A stretch of DNA of 64,000 bases from Lomentospora prolificans (GCA_029532625.1 JARFXM010000004.1:2046001-2110000), one strand, 5' to 3'; counted from the stretch's first letter, positions 36,202 to 48,146 are shown. The notes: generated by a model from the sequence alone, not told the origin. Numbers and translations are program-made.

Positions 36202-37519
36202 TTACCATATCAATGATGCGTTCACTACACTTACACGAGACTCATCGTCCTTGATGCTGAGCCTCCGCTTGTGCCAGGAGCGGATGAATCTCCTTGCGTC
36301 ATGAACAGTGTGGAAGGAGAGGAAGAATTTTGAAAAGTATGTCTCTCGCGGCTTCTCCCTCCAGGATCCCAACCCAGCCATTAAGGTAGCCGCTTCATGC
36401 TCGGGAGTATTCGTCTCAGGGTCAGCCGTTGTGTCTGTGGAGGCTGGCGGCGCAGCACGAGGCACCTCGCCCTTAAGGGATACAGCTATTCCGCCCTTGC
36501 CCCATGACGAGCTTAGCTTCCATGCTAAGTTACGTCGCTCCCCATCAGCGTTAATCAAACCCTTGAGCTCCTTGAGCGTCAATTGGTGACCATCGAGCTT
36601 CATGAAGACGATGTTCCTCGTGTCGAGGCTATGGCGCAAGATATCTTTCGAGTGGCGAGAGCCGGGGATTTGCTGGACGGCGCTGGTCCCTTGCACGAGC
36701 TCTACGGTCATGGTCGAGGGGTCGGGGGGTGCAATGGTCATGCGCGCTCTGTCTTCGGCGGTATCTTCTAGGGTGGTTAGCCGCTCAAGCTCTTGCTTGT
36801 ACGCTGTGGCTTCAGCAACAGAGGAAAAATAGAGCAAGTATTTATCGAGAGGTTCCATCGTGTCAGGGTCCCGCGCCTGTATAGCTAGTCATGGCGTTAG
36901 TGAATTGCTCCATGGAGAAAGAGGCAGTCGAAGAGACAAACGAACCTTGCATCGTAGACCAGGCGCGACCGCCGAGGTGCATGCCCCTCGGCGTCACACG
37001 ATAGAAGTCGCTGGGCAAACTTGACCTGCTCCCGTTCCTTACGACGAGGACGGCGGGTTCGTTGGGGGAAGCAGCTGCGGGGTCGTTGACGAACTCGAGA
37101 ACATCCTGGTTTACGTTGGCGGCTTCCTCGACGATAACGGCATCATCCTGCCCGGTGATTTGATTGCTGACCAGCCGATCCTGCGTCTTCGTATGGCCTG
37201 TGAGATGTTGACCCGTGCTACCCGTGTGAGGAGGAGTCGCGACCGGAACTTGACCTAAGGGAAAGAGCTGATCAAAGATAGAGCTGGAGGCTGAAGTACC
37301 TTTGGCGGATCTGAGGTTTCGGCGAGGCTTATTTCCGTCTCGCACGGTCGAGGTCAAGAATCGGCCGACGACGGAACAGGAGATGGACTGGGCCGATGCG
37401 CGAACAGACCCTTGGCGCCATTGGATGGAGAGAAGGGAGACTGGAATGGTTGACCTGCCTAGTGGGGTTCTAGGCACCCGAATTTGAGGGACCCATTGTA
37501 CGAGCCGGCTGGCAGGCAT
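36202..37519 (-). CDS. Unknown fungal protein, probable mitochondrial, with possible RRM-like segments
   Basis: Two exons on the minus strand: 37519-36946 and 36884-36202, joined in frame by a 61-bp intron (GTTCGT...CTAG, branch CTAAC), giving 418 residues. The first 60 residues are rich in Arg, Ser and Thr with almost no acidic residues, as in a mitochondrial presequence. After a disordered stretch come a motif DFYRVTPRGMHLGGRAW, then a segment YLLYFSSVAEATAYKQEL and, near the C-terminus, SKFFLSFHTVHDARRFIRSW. Both of these have the aromatic-strand-then-helix look of RNA-recognition motifs, but this is inference from pattern only. I do not recognise the family. It is divergent from ERG25. 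Confidence 0.7.
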
Positions 37520-38635
37520 CCGAGATGGAAAAAAAAAAACTTGCGGACGAAATGGCCAACAGATGATAGGGTCCCGGCGCTAAAAGGAGCGACGAGGGGA
37601 GGGGATATGGGGAGAGGTGCTTCCCTTTAGAAGCAGGAGAAAGAGGCCTGCGGATATACGGATTTACTTGGATCAACTTTGGCACAGGCGGCGGGTATTA
37701 GATAGCCTCCATAAGACCAAACAACGCTGGGCAGTGTTTCCGCCACAAAGTAAAACGGTTCCTTTGCTTCACATGCGGACAAAATCTTCTTGTCGTAATC
37801 TGGCGTTGGTCGGTGCACGTTGCCGATAAGGCCGATATGAATGATTTTGTCTGTCCTTGGCAACATAGTGCGGAAACATCGAATTTGAAGGGACTTCATG
37901 CATGTGTTCATCTCGATGCATGTTGGGAGGGTACGACAGGTTGCTAGCAGATGTTACCAGCTGCTGATATGTCGTATTCGGGTTCGTGAAGCCATGATCA
38001 TGTGGGTCCGGAACCGGGAAGAGCCAGGGGAGCATCGCCTTATTCTGGGACCACCACTCATCGGCAGGAACCAAGCTCGCCAATGTGGACTCGATCTTCG
38101 CAACTAAAAGCAGAACGGGTGTACTAAAGTACGAGGTACAGAATGGTCCTGCGCGAAAGCACACAATGAGTACTCTAATTCCAGCGCCATTCAGGAGAGC
38201 CCGTACCAGTACGAAAAGTCTCCTGATTCTTCCCACCGCCCCCGAGAGAATACTACGGTCCGTTCAAGGGACCCCTCACGCCAGAATGTACATGGGTTAC
38301 CTCTGATGGTTTTTCCCGTCCTGGTCCTGTGTTATTCAATAGTAAGAACACCCCTAGTACATACAAAATTTAATATCTGCGATCTGAATAAAATCCAAGT
38401 GGTCCCCAACAACCTCACGGCCCATTTCAATCGCCATCGCCTTTCCATCTTCACACTCGCCACTCATTCTCGTTCTCTTCTCTCCTCTCCTATCCTCTCC
38501 CCTCCTTCTAGGCCTATCTAGTAGGCTTGTTTGTTTCCTTGCCTGTGAGCTCTTTCCTCTTCACTATTGGCTTCAATATCGCTGCTCATCGATTTTTGTT
38601 GAACTCTCCCACGGAACTTACAGTGACCATTCGCG
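37520..38635. other. Intergenic: ERG25 upstream region
   Basis: No gene supported. The 230 bp before the ERG25 start are pyrimidine-rich (TCTCCTCTCC blocks at 38475-38510). A sequence TCACGCCA at 38276-38283 resembles, with one mismatch, the sterol-response element bound by SREBP-type factors such as Aspergillus SrbA. Confidence 0.4.
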
Positions 38636-39725
38636 ATGGACGCTTTCGTGTAAGTTTTCGAATATGACTCTCCGCCCTCGCTCATCCTCAGAACCGCCAA
38701 CTAATACCTATTCTTCCCAATAGCGGATCATCAGCGGTGCACCTAAACCAAACGCAAACAACTTTGTTTGGTGTGTACGACGAGGTTTCCAAATACAATG
38801 TTCAATTGGGCTTGGCCGAGCGCCTCTGGGCGTCTTGGTATGTCTGGATGCAAAATGATACTCTCGCTACGGGTATTCTGAGCTTCGTCATGCACGAGGT
38901 CGTCTACTTTGGCCGATCTCTACCCTGGATTATTATTGGCTTAATCCCCTATTTCGATAAGTGGAAGATCCAGAATGTACGTTACAAATACTAGGGGTCG
39001 CGCTCTCAATCGCATGGCCGCGAGCCCCTATACCCCAAATGACCACATGCTGATTTGGATTTTACTACTAGACCAAGACTCCCACGTTGTGGGAACAGGC
39101 CCACTGCGCTGGCGTCGTCCTCCTTAGCCACTTCACTGTCGAACTTCCCCAGATCTGGCTCTTCCACCCTATCGCGACCTTCTGCGGCATGGATTTCGGC
39201 GTACCTTTCCCTCCTCTATGGAAGATAGTCTTCCAGATCTGCGTCTTCTTCGTCATGGAGGACACTTGGCACTATTTCTCTCACAGGGCGCTCCACTATG
39301 GCCCTCTTTACAAGGCTATCCACAAGCTTCACCACTACTACTCTGCTCCCTTCGGCCTCACCGCTGAGTATGCCTCCCCCATCGAGGTCATGATTCTCGG
39401 TCTGGGTTCCATCGGATCCCCCGCCCTCTGGGTCTACTTCACTGGCGACCTTCACCTCTTCACAATGTACGCATGGATCGTCGCCCGTCTCTTCCAAGCC
39501 ATCGACGCCCATAGTGGCTACGACTTCCCCTGGAGCTTGAGGCACATCCTCCCCTTCTGGGCCGGTGCCGACCACCATGACCTCCACCATGAGAAGTTCA
39601 TTGGCAACTACGCTTCTAGCTTCAGATGGTGGGACAAGATCCTCGACACTGAGGCCACCCAGGAGGCCCGCAAGCGCCGCCGAGAGAAGAAACTCGCCAC
39701 TCTCCAGGCCAAGAAGGCCCAGTAA
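38636..39725 (+). CDS. ERG25: C-4 methylsterol oxidase
   Basis: Three exons: 38636-38649 (14 nt), 38724-38976 and 39072-39725, giving 306 residues, the family length. Introns are 74 and 95 bp. The protein is an integral ER di-iron enzyme that oxidises the C-4 methyl groups of 4,4-dimethylzymosterol, working with Erg26 and Erg27 in ergosterol synthesis. The three histidine boxes are present: HRALH, HKLHH and HHDLHH, in the order and spacing of the fatty-acid-hydroxylase superfamily. Hydrophobic segments lie near residues 55-80, 95-125 and 200-230. The C-terminus is Lys/Arg-rich (KRRREKKLATLQAKKAQ), a possible ER-retrieval tail. The first exon codes only MDAF plus a split codon. Confidence 0.95.
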
Positions 39726-40309
39726 ATCCGAGTATATCGAAGTTTGATCGAACAGACTCGATTTCCTCAGATATTAGAAATGCCGAATGAACACCATCAC
39801 GTACTTGACGTACCGGAGGGACCAGTCGGCTTTTAAATAGCTGTCATTGTGGAGGTTTAGAGATGGAAATGGTAGAGCGGTAAGGCCCCACAGGTCTAGG
39901 ACCTTTTACCGGGACGAGAATGATTGTGCCGAGAATGGCGAATACAATCAATGGGATGGTTTTTCTTTTTTTTGAAGTCTGAAATGGGCGTTGGGAATTG
40001 CATGACAACATACACATTCTCCCTTCTATTATTATTCCTGCACATAATCTTGGCCATCATAATAGTTACGACCACCTTTAATAAGTACATTACAAGTTAA
40101 TATTGAGAAGAAGCTTTTTCTGCTCCATCTCTGCAGTTCCTGGCCCCAAATCTGTGCGAAGCGAATCATCTGTTGCCTAGGGCGTGAGCCGTACCGTTAA
40201 TACATTCTCGACCGGAGCATCTACCACTGCTGAACCTCCCCTCGTCGCATGGTAGCCCCGATATTTCATCCGCCTACTATCATACATGCTAATAGCGAAG
40301 TCTAGTAGC
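39726..40309. other. Convergent 3' regions of ERG25 and carbinolamine dehydratase
   Basis: No gene is seen. The sequence is AT-rich around 39960-40100, fitting 3' UTRs. Confidence 0.45.
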
Positions 40310-40982
40310 TCACTTCTTCGGGGTGCAACAGTCACCAGCTGAGCTGACGACGTACCTAACCAAGTCGTCGGGTTGAGGCGCTGAACATGACGTCGCCTCG
40401 TCTTCGGAGGGGATCTCTCCAAAAGCTTGGGCTAAGTCGTCACAAATAGCAGCCAATAAGATATCTTTATCAGAAAGACCCTTCGGATTGTGAGTTGTCC
40501 AGCGGATGAACGTAGTGTTGTAGACCTAGAGGAAGGTGTAAGTAAGGCAAATGCTGAGATGAGACGGCCCGTGTTCAAAAAGAAGAGGTGCTTAGGCTTA
40601 CGTTAGACCACTCCGGGTGGTGATTTTTGAGTTTACACTGAAGAGAAACCGCCGTCATAAAGTCCTACAAAAACAGTCCCGGGATTGAGCTACATGACAT
40701 TTGATGGTTCGAAACTAGAGGTTCCGTTGTGCGACGAAAACGTACCCACGTTTTAGCAAATGTCTTGAACTTGAACGACCTCTCGATGCCCTCTCCGCTA
40801 GGTGTCAGTGTCCATTTGCTAGTGGAGCGCGTGATGAGGGGCTCTAGAGAAGATTTTAGGGTGGCCGTGTCGGAGCCGGAAGAGAAGCTGGGCGTTACAC
40901 TTGACATGAGCCTATGGCGTGAGATCTGAGCAGTGTTAAAATTGAAAGGAAACGAGGCGAGGAGTGGGCGCGTTCTAAGCAT
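40310..40982 (-). CDS. Pterin-4a-carbinolamine dehydratase (PCD/DCoH family)
   Basis: Three exons on the minus strand: 40982-40746, 40664-40602 and 40525-40310, all joined in phase 0, giving 171 residues. The core is recognisable: IERSFKFKTFAKTW, then DFMTAVSLQ, then NHHPEWSNVYN with the catalytic His pair, then LSDKDILLAA. The enzyme dehydrates 4a-hydroxytetrahydrobiopterin, regenerating the cofactor of aromatic amino acid hydroxylases; fungal versions are often of unproven role. The first 25 residues are Arg-rich without acidic residues and look like a mitochondrial presequence, with a second Met at 26. A donor-like AGGTACGT sits within the last codons, so another 3' end is possible. Confidence 0.85.
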
Positions 40983-42019
40983 GACTCTAAGAAAGGGGGA
41001 AAACGAACAAAGATGAGGGCTTGAGAGGGATTCAAGGTGTCGTGAGGTGTGTCGGCCTGTGGCTGCTGAGAGTTTGCTGAGCTTCTTCTAGAGTTTGGTC
41101 GCGCGAGTTGAGCTACGTAAGCCGGGAGAGTACTGGTGGTCCAAGCTGTTTATGGTATCTCACGAGGTTTCGATGGCGCGAACCCGGCTGAGACAGAACC
41201 ATTAGCTGCAGGGTTTTCACTTCTTTGTATTTACCAAATGCTATATATGCTTTCGCATCTATAAAATAACAGGCCTGGATGCATAGTTACGAGGACAAGG
41301 CTGTTATTAGCAGAGATGTGGCGTTGGGTGGTGACTTCACCAATTCTCAAGCTGCTCTCCGGCTCTCTCCCGCGTTCTCTGCTTGGTCTTACTGATACCC
41401 CAGGGTAGATTCATGCTGGATTTCGCGCAGACGGTACTTCCACGCCCGTGTCTAATAACCCCGTTTGTCCAGGAGTGTTGGAGACCCCAACCACCTGTTT
41501 TCACGTGCCGTGCCTCCGAGACAGAGAGAGATATGCAAGCACACCCAGAGAAACGCAGAGAAGGCTTGGCCAATCTCATCCAATTAGAATTACATAACGC
41601 CGTCGGAGGAGTCATCTGGGCTCCGGATGACAAATCATGGTACAAATTTCCCAGGAGGATTATTACGTACGTGATTACCTCGCGTCACGCATCGTGTACT
41701 TGGTACCCACTTTCCCCATTTTTTCCCTCGATATTTGCGTGAATTTCCCTGTAGTGATACATCGGCCCCAACCTCACAAGGTCGGTTCCCTTCGTTTCCG
41801 ACCGACGAGCCACTGGAATTTTCTTGGGTCATTTTCGCCCATCCACCACCCCCGAGCTTATCCCATTCCCCCCTCCCCTACAGGCTGACATATGTTCTCA
41901 TATCCTCCCTCTTCCCACCCATCGACCATTTCCATCCTGCTTACTCAGAAACCCATCTGCGAACAGCCCAAGCACCCCGCGCTGTGAATGCTTCGAGATT
42001 GAATTCATCGAGCGCGACG
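40983..42019. other. Intergenic: divergent upstream region of PCD and kapC-like genes
   Basis: I see no gene. The 250 bp before the first kapC ATG are C/T-rich. Confidence 0.4.
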
Positions 42020-42052
42020 ATGGCCACCTCAACTCCTTCCGCTGGTAAGTGA
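42020..42052 (+). promoter_or_regulatory. Possible upstream ORF in unspliced kapC transcript
   Basis: If the 800-bp intron is retained, the ATG at 42020 gives a 10-codon peptide ending in a TGA at 42050-42052, whose last codons overlap the donor site. Spliced, the same ATG starts the bZIP protein. Confidence 0.35.
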
Positions 42053-43835
42053 AGCTTTCTTTCTGTCTCGGGACAGATGCGCATGCCTTCCTTGAGCTCT
42101 TTTGCCTTCGCGACGCCCATACCTTGCCCTCTTCCCAACTATCTCGACTGCCGACGGAGTTGCGACTGCTTGGTCATCCAACGGTCCTCTCGGGCTTTCC
42201 CTGGCGAATCTCATGCGCCAGCTCTTACATACGCTTCTTTACCGCATGCTTCATCACCTAAGCTGCGTGTTCCGCTGCGCCTATTTGTCTTAATAATCGC
42301 GATGTCGTCGCAAAATGGCAAAGAGGAACGGCAAGGGGGGATGGGCTGGCCACGGCAATAATTTTATAGCGAGCGTCCGACATCCTGCTGCATGCGCGCT
42401 CAGCACTTTTACCATAAAGGCCGGGTGCAACCGCCTCTCGGCATATTGAGCTCCTCAGCACATTCTACTCCCTTCATTACACTTGCTTGTTCATCACCTA
42501 TCCCTAATTTTCTGCCGTTGCGACTGAGCTTCCGGATCGGGGCTGGGTGAGTTTGGCGGGCAATAGCTTGAGCTCAACTCATGGCAGGAATTCTGCTAAG
42601 CTACGTCCTATTCATTGGCCTTTCCCGGATCAGGTAGGACAAGGTTGCCTACTCGATCGTTTCGCGGCATGTGAATATGAGCCTCAACTCGTTGAACCTT
42701 CGTCCGGTCGCGCGCCTCATCTTCAAATAATCTTTGTCGAGTTTCTTGCCTAATCGCACGTTCTGATTACTCGCTCATCGCCCTTCGCGTCATCTGCAAA
42801 CCCGGGGTACGATCGACGTCAGTGCTGACATAACATGACGCTAGGCGCTCTCCCAGATGCTGCGCTCCAGGCCAGCCTTGAATTACTAAGGTCGCATGCC
42901 GCGTCCTCACCGACTGGAGACAACCAGAACGCCCCTGCTGAGGCAGGTACGGCGCTGTCGCCGCATGGATATAGTGACCTTGGCGCTGTCGCGAGCCAAG
43001 AAAGTCGCGCCAGCGATGACCCTCAGCGCCAACAGCAGCAGCCCAAGGAGGAAGACTACATTCACCCTGATCTCCGGGGCCCTTCTTCTATCATCCCCGC
43101 GGCGAATCACCTAGCTCCAGCGGCGAACATAATGCCTAGCACCAACCTTCCTTTGCCGCCCCTACCAACAGGCGACGCGACTTCTGCCCCTATCCCTGAA
43201 CCACAGATGCTGGCCCCCGCACCGGCTCCTCCTGTGCAGACCTCTCTTACCCAACCCCAGGATCCCAAAGAAGAGAGTGGTGGAAACCGTCGCGGCAAGA
43301 GGGAGTTGTCCCAGTCTAAACGTGCCGCTCAGAACCGAGCTGCCCAGGTAAGTATTCTGCGTCGCTAGGGTTTTACTTTGCAGCCACGCTAACCTGCCCG
43401 TTGTAGCGAGCCTTCCGTCGCCGAAAGGAAGAGTACATTAAGAAGCTTGAGGAGCGTGTTGGCGAGGTCACGCGGTATGAGCAAGCTTACCGATACCTCT
43501 CGTCGCAAAACGCGATTTACCGGGAGTATGTCTCAATGCTGCAGTCTGAGCTTCTCGAAACCGCTGGCAAATTTCCATCTCCCCCTCCCGGCCTCAATTT
43601 GAACCCTGAGACCACAGCGGCCCCGGAGCAAGCGCCACCCGCTCCTGCTCCCGAACAACCGCATGCCACAACCACAGCGGCTCCGGAGCCTCTGGCAGCC
43701 ATCGCGCAGGCCGTTATGACCCCTCCTGCCCCCCTTGGTGATCGCCAGCAGGCCGCGCAGGACGTTAAGCCCGAACAAAATGACCAGGACGATATTGACC
43801 GGCAAGTCTCGATGCAAGTGGACGGTCTCGCCTAG
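42020..43835 (+). CDS. kapC: bZIP transcription factor, KapC-like
   Basis: Exons 42020-42044, 42845-43347 and 43407-43835 give 318 residues. The basic region begins KRELSQSKRAAQNRAAQ, is interrupted by the 59-bp intron at 43348-43406 at the point common in fungal bZIP genes, and continues RAFRRRKEEYIKKLEERV into a short leucine-zipper-like helix with YREYVSMLQSELLE. Flanks are Pro/Ala/Gln-rich and disordered. This layout matches the fungal KapC group; its target genes are not known to me. The 25-nt first exon needs an 800-bp intron (donor GTAAGT, branch CTGAC at 42825, acceptor CTAG). If that is wrong, translation would begin at the in-frame ATG at 42835. Confidence 0.82.
42045..42844 (+). 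other. Unusually long (800 bp) intron in the kapC-like gene
   Basis: The donor is G/GTAAGT, the branch-like GCTGACAT lies about 20 bases before the acceptor GCTAG, and the join keeps frame (SAGALPDAA). It is roughly ten times the length of neighbouring introns. No coding sequence or RNA gene is recognisable inside it. Confidence 0.65.
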
Positions 43836-44708
43836 TCTGGATACCCTCCCTTGCCTGATATAACCCGCGAGGCGGAACAAGACGATGAATCATACACCAT
43901 CGACTACGCCAACCCTTTCCAGTACTTCGTGTCATGATAGCCCGCGATGGTTTCTGTTTATTCTTTTCCCCCATCACATTCGATGATTTCTCGACCCCTA
44001 GTTAACGGCGTTGCGGTTATAGTCCTCACGATTCAGAGGAAGCCAATTTGGGTTCAGGCGTTTACGGGGGAATATGAGGTTTCGACTTTCCCTTTCTCGA
44101 GTTGCATTTGGTCTTCAAAGAAGCTGCGGTGGTGTTTTGCACCTTACGTTCTACATTTGCGTCTCTTGACTCTTCTTTTAAGTTTTTTTTTGTTTTACCA
44201 ACATACCGGATTCTCGTGGGCTGCGTTATAATCCATAACCAGCCCCTCAGATTGGCCCGTACAAGACAGGGATTAAATTTCAACTAGGTTAGGAGGTGAA
44301 TAGATGATGGTGAAATTCGACAGGAACTGTCCTGTGTTTCAAGGCTGTACTGGACGTATGCTTGCATTCCTCTTTGTCGTTGAAGATTATACATATTGTG
44401 TATGCTTTGCCGTCAAGCCATCGCAAACGACACCACCTGTCACCGAAAGGCAACGACAAGGATGCCATTACAATTTTTTTTTATTTTTTTTTCCTAGAAA
44501 AACCCACGTTGTATTCTTTTTCCAGCCCCATAAGAAAAACTAACTGTGTGAACTGGAGCACATTGTAAAGGACATATATTGCTTTGCTTCCCTACCGAGT
44601 TCCCATTTCTAACACCATCCACCTTGAACAAACTTGGACAAAAGAGAACGGAGCAAAAAACAGCCAACTAAACTGACACTATTCCCACGGCTACCAACGC
44701 GCGCCTTA
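43836..44708. other. Convergent 3' regions of kapC and ARP5
   Basis: No gene. T-rich runs (around 44185 and 44477-44490) fit 3' UTR sequence. Confidence 0.45.
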
Positions 44709-47192
44709 TTATACAAATGCATTTCCAAGGTTATGTTCCTAACAAAAATCGAGACTAGTCAGTACCATCAATCTTCCATAGAGGCGTCCAGTTTGAAGGG
44801 TTAGATAAGGCGTACCTTGAAATATTCGGACCCTTTCTCTTCGTACTCCTGCTTAGAGACTGCGGCAGCCTTCCAGGATGCAGAGCCCGCCCACTTGGCT
44901 GCGCCCCTCCAGGCGTCCAAGACGGCGTCCTTGGCCGGCCTGATGACGAGGGGAGCGCCGGAGGGGAGCAGCGCCATGAGCTCATTGCGGAGGCGGACGT
45001 CGAAGTTCTTGAAGAGGGTGTTGCCGCCGGTGAGGAAGATGTCACGGAGGAAGTCGTCGCGGTTGGGGATGCCGGCAAGACGCTGGTTGAGGATGTCGCC
45101 GGCGATTTCCACGAGGCCGGCCTGGTCGACGCCGGCGATAGAGGGCTGGAAGATGACTTCAGGGACGCGGATGCGCTCGACGTTGAGGTGAATCTGGTTT
45201 ATCTCGGCTTGGGAGGCGGGGTCGAAGGGGCGTGGGCCGCGGGACCAGGCATGGAGGAGGGACTTGCTCCAGTCGGCCTGAGCCTCCCAGGTGTCGTCGT
45301 AGCTGAAGTCATCGTCGTAGAGAAGGAGTTCCTGCTCTAGAGTGGTGAGCTTGCCGAGGAGGTCTTCTTCTTCGTCATCTGAGGCGTTGTCGGCAATGTC
45401 GCGATAGACTCCCCAGTCCTCGTCGTCGGCTCCAAAGGTGTCATCATCGCCACCGCGCCGCCTCTTCTTGGTAGGGTTATCGGAAGCGAGGTTGGCCAAG
45501 CTCTTCATGCGCATCTGCGAGGCTAGGGACTTGCGGTTGCCGAGGTCCTGTTTCATACGCTCCTTCTCCTTCATCTTCTGGAGAGTATCGGCACGGGCTT
45601 CGTGGCGCTCGCGCAGCCAGCTTTCCAGGTCATTTATACGGCGCTCTTCGTCCTTCCTCTTCTCGTCGGCTATCCTAGCCTTATCCGCCTCCTTTTCAGC
45701 CTTGGCCCTCTGGCGGGCATCGTAGTTGGCTTTGGCTAGCCTCTGCTGTTTCTTAGCCTTAATGCCCGCGTCGTCGAGTTCCTCATCTGGAACTTCAAGC
45801 AGATCAAAGACCGGGACCTCCGCCTCCTCTTCGTCGCCGCCAACATCTTTCATACGGCCCTTCCGTACAGCCTTGTCGAGATCCTTGATAATTCTCTCCA
45901 ACGCGGTCTCGTCCTTAAGGTCGTTGTCATCGAGAAGACGCTTGGTTTCCTTCTTGTTGAGGTCTGGTAGCTTCTCCTGTATCTTTTTGTATTTATCTAA
46001 TTGTTTCTCCTTCTGCATGAGCTTCTCCAAGCGCATCTTTGCAGCTTGCTCTTGTAGCCTTCGACCATTCTCTCGCTTCTTCTCGGCAATACGGTCAAGC
46101 TCCTCTTGACTCTTCTGGATAATGATTTCCTCGGTGTATGGGTATTGGATAACGATATCACGGTCCTCAAGACCGGACCAGTCAAGGTAGCCTTTAAGCT
46201 CCTGGCTGTAGTCTGTCGAGATGTAACCATAATCACGGAGCATGTACTCCGCTTGGGAATGATTGAGCTTTCCCGAGAATGACGGATACTTCAGCCTGAT
46301 CAGCTTCAAAAGGTACTCTGCCGCATGCCAGCCACCCCAGTTGAGACGAGTCGCCTGCGCCAACATCGCCTTGGAATTGTAGACGGGAATGACATGGGTC
46401 GAGGTATAGGACGACGAGACGACCAGGCCAGTCTGGCCACCGTTGTAGTTGTAGGAAAAGAGGGAGTCTATGCCGTATGTCAAAGAAGGGGCTCCGTAAC
46501 ACTCAAAGATTATCTCAGTCATAGCTAGGTAAAGGAGCGTCGAATATTAGCCTCAAATTTTGTGTGTGTTCTGTCTGGGGTCATCCGGAAATATGAGGAA
46601 ATATCTTACTCTTCCGTGAATAGGGTAAATTGGCAACAGCTTCGGTCATAACAATAGGCATGTCAACTGCACCATCTACGCCATTCAGACCGAGCTTTAG
46701 AAACGTATAGTCAAGAACATGCTCCATGACATCCCATGAGCTGATAATGCCTGTCCCAGCTTCAAAGGCATATCGTACATGCCCCTTTGCCGTCGTGTCC
46801 GCATAGCAGTCCGATCCAGCGAATGAATAGGTTTTTCCGAGCTTGCGGTCTCGGTACTTGGCCATAATCGGGGGGATACTAAACCGAGGGGCGTTATCGA
46901 AGGACCATCCGGCTCGTAAGTTGGAGGAGCCTGCAATATAGTCAGTCAATAAGTCAATTCGGCAGTGTTTGGTAACAGAGCTAGAAAAACACCCACCATT
47001 ATCAATGACTATGACGGCGCCGCCCGAGGGATGCGCCAGCGCCTTTTCGCGTCCATCTTCTTGTATAGGTATAGGTTTCTCGAATCGCGCTTCGTTAACG
47101 GGAAAGATCTTGGCAGGTGGATAGGTGCGCTCGGGCGGTCGCTTCTTTTCAGGAAGAACAAATGTGGTTTCATCGATCGCAGAGGGCGCCAT
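44709..47192 (-). CDS. ARP5: Actin-related protein 5, INO80 complex subunit
   Basis: Four exons on the minus strand: 47192-46997, 46930-46610, 46524-44816 and 44738-44709, giving 751 residues (yeast Arp5 is 755). Introns are 66, 85 and 77 bp. The actin fold opens with IVIDNGSSNLRAGW (the first phosphate loop, split by intron 1) and continues with SWDVMEHVLDYTF and TEIIFECYGAPSL. A long charged insert (about residues 300-500, rich in Lys, Glu and Arg, coiled coil) separates the fold, as in Arp5; the acidic DDDTFGADDEDWG follows. The fold resumes with FLTGGNTLFKNF. The last 10 codons (EHNLGNAFV) lie in their own exon and match the family's C-terminus. Arp5 pairs with Ies6 to couple INO80 ATPase activity to nucleosome sliding in the nucleus. 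Confidence 0.95.
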
Positions 47193-48146
47193 GGAGAGGA
47201 TGGTGGGATCTAGATATCCCGGTCGGAGTATCAGCTAGGATAGGATTTAAAGCAACTTTTTATTGCATTATGTGGTGGAAGAGAGTGGCCTTCAAATCGT
47301 GTGGAAAGAGATGAGAGGTGGGAAGCTGCGTTGCGACTCTAGTCAGGGGATTAGGAGAATGAATAGATTTAGGTTGGTCAAGCGAGTCGGACGAAGAGAT
47401 GCGGTGAAGCAATTCGATATTTTCTGCGCCGTTGTTAAGTCACGTTGGTATGGCTGACTTGGTGGTGAGTTGCGTGAGCGGGAATCTCCATCAGTTTATC
47501 ACACTTGGAAGGCACCTTTGAAACTAGAGGCACTTGAGGCTGGGGTCAAGCTAGACCCAATGCTGCTAGTCGACTAGTGTGGACGGTAGGATATTACCAG
47601 TTGGGGCTGACAGGTGGCCAGCCATCACCTCAAGTCAAGTCAGCATGCCACACTGAAGCCTGTTCCACAGCACACCATCCATTCCTGTACAATGATTACT
47701 CAATCTCGACCAGCACGGAGTCCCTGAATAACACGGCATCAACCAGCTTTCGAGGGGTGGTATTAATACCCTCTGCTTTCATTAAGAAAGGGAGAGCCCC
47801 AGCCAAAATCCCAGGTGCTATGGGTTGCCGCTCTGGATGTAAACTGGCGCCAATTCCGCCTATCTCAATGTTGACATACGCTACATTCTAGTTGAAACAG
47901 AGAGTGTCGATGTATTAAACGCCGAGCTTGACGGCTCTGGGAAAGCCTCGACTGATGTCTCATAACCCGTCCCAGGAAATAATATACTGATTTTTTCAGC
48001 TATTAATGCGAGCCAAGTCATCACCGGACGTCGTATTCCACGCATGGCTCGGTGATGGGCATAAACAATTCCAGGTCCATATCCTCCTATTCATCCCTCA
48101 TTCCTCATCCCTCATCAAAGGACTTCATACCAACATTCCAGCCCAT
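47193..48146. other. Intergenic: ARP5 upstream region
   Basis: No gene seen. It holds the ARP5 promoter and the DAD4 3' end, both on the minus strand. Confidence 0.45.

Noticed and set aside
37769..38236. 155-codon minus-strand frame upstream of ERG25
   Set aside because: No recognisable features; it lies in the promoter region between divergent genes.
42835..43347. ATG at 42835 as the sole start of the kapC-like gene
   Set aside because: Kept only as an alternative: the upstream exon has a consensus donor, a branch site and an in-frame join, which is better supported.
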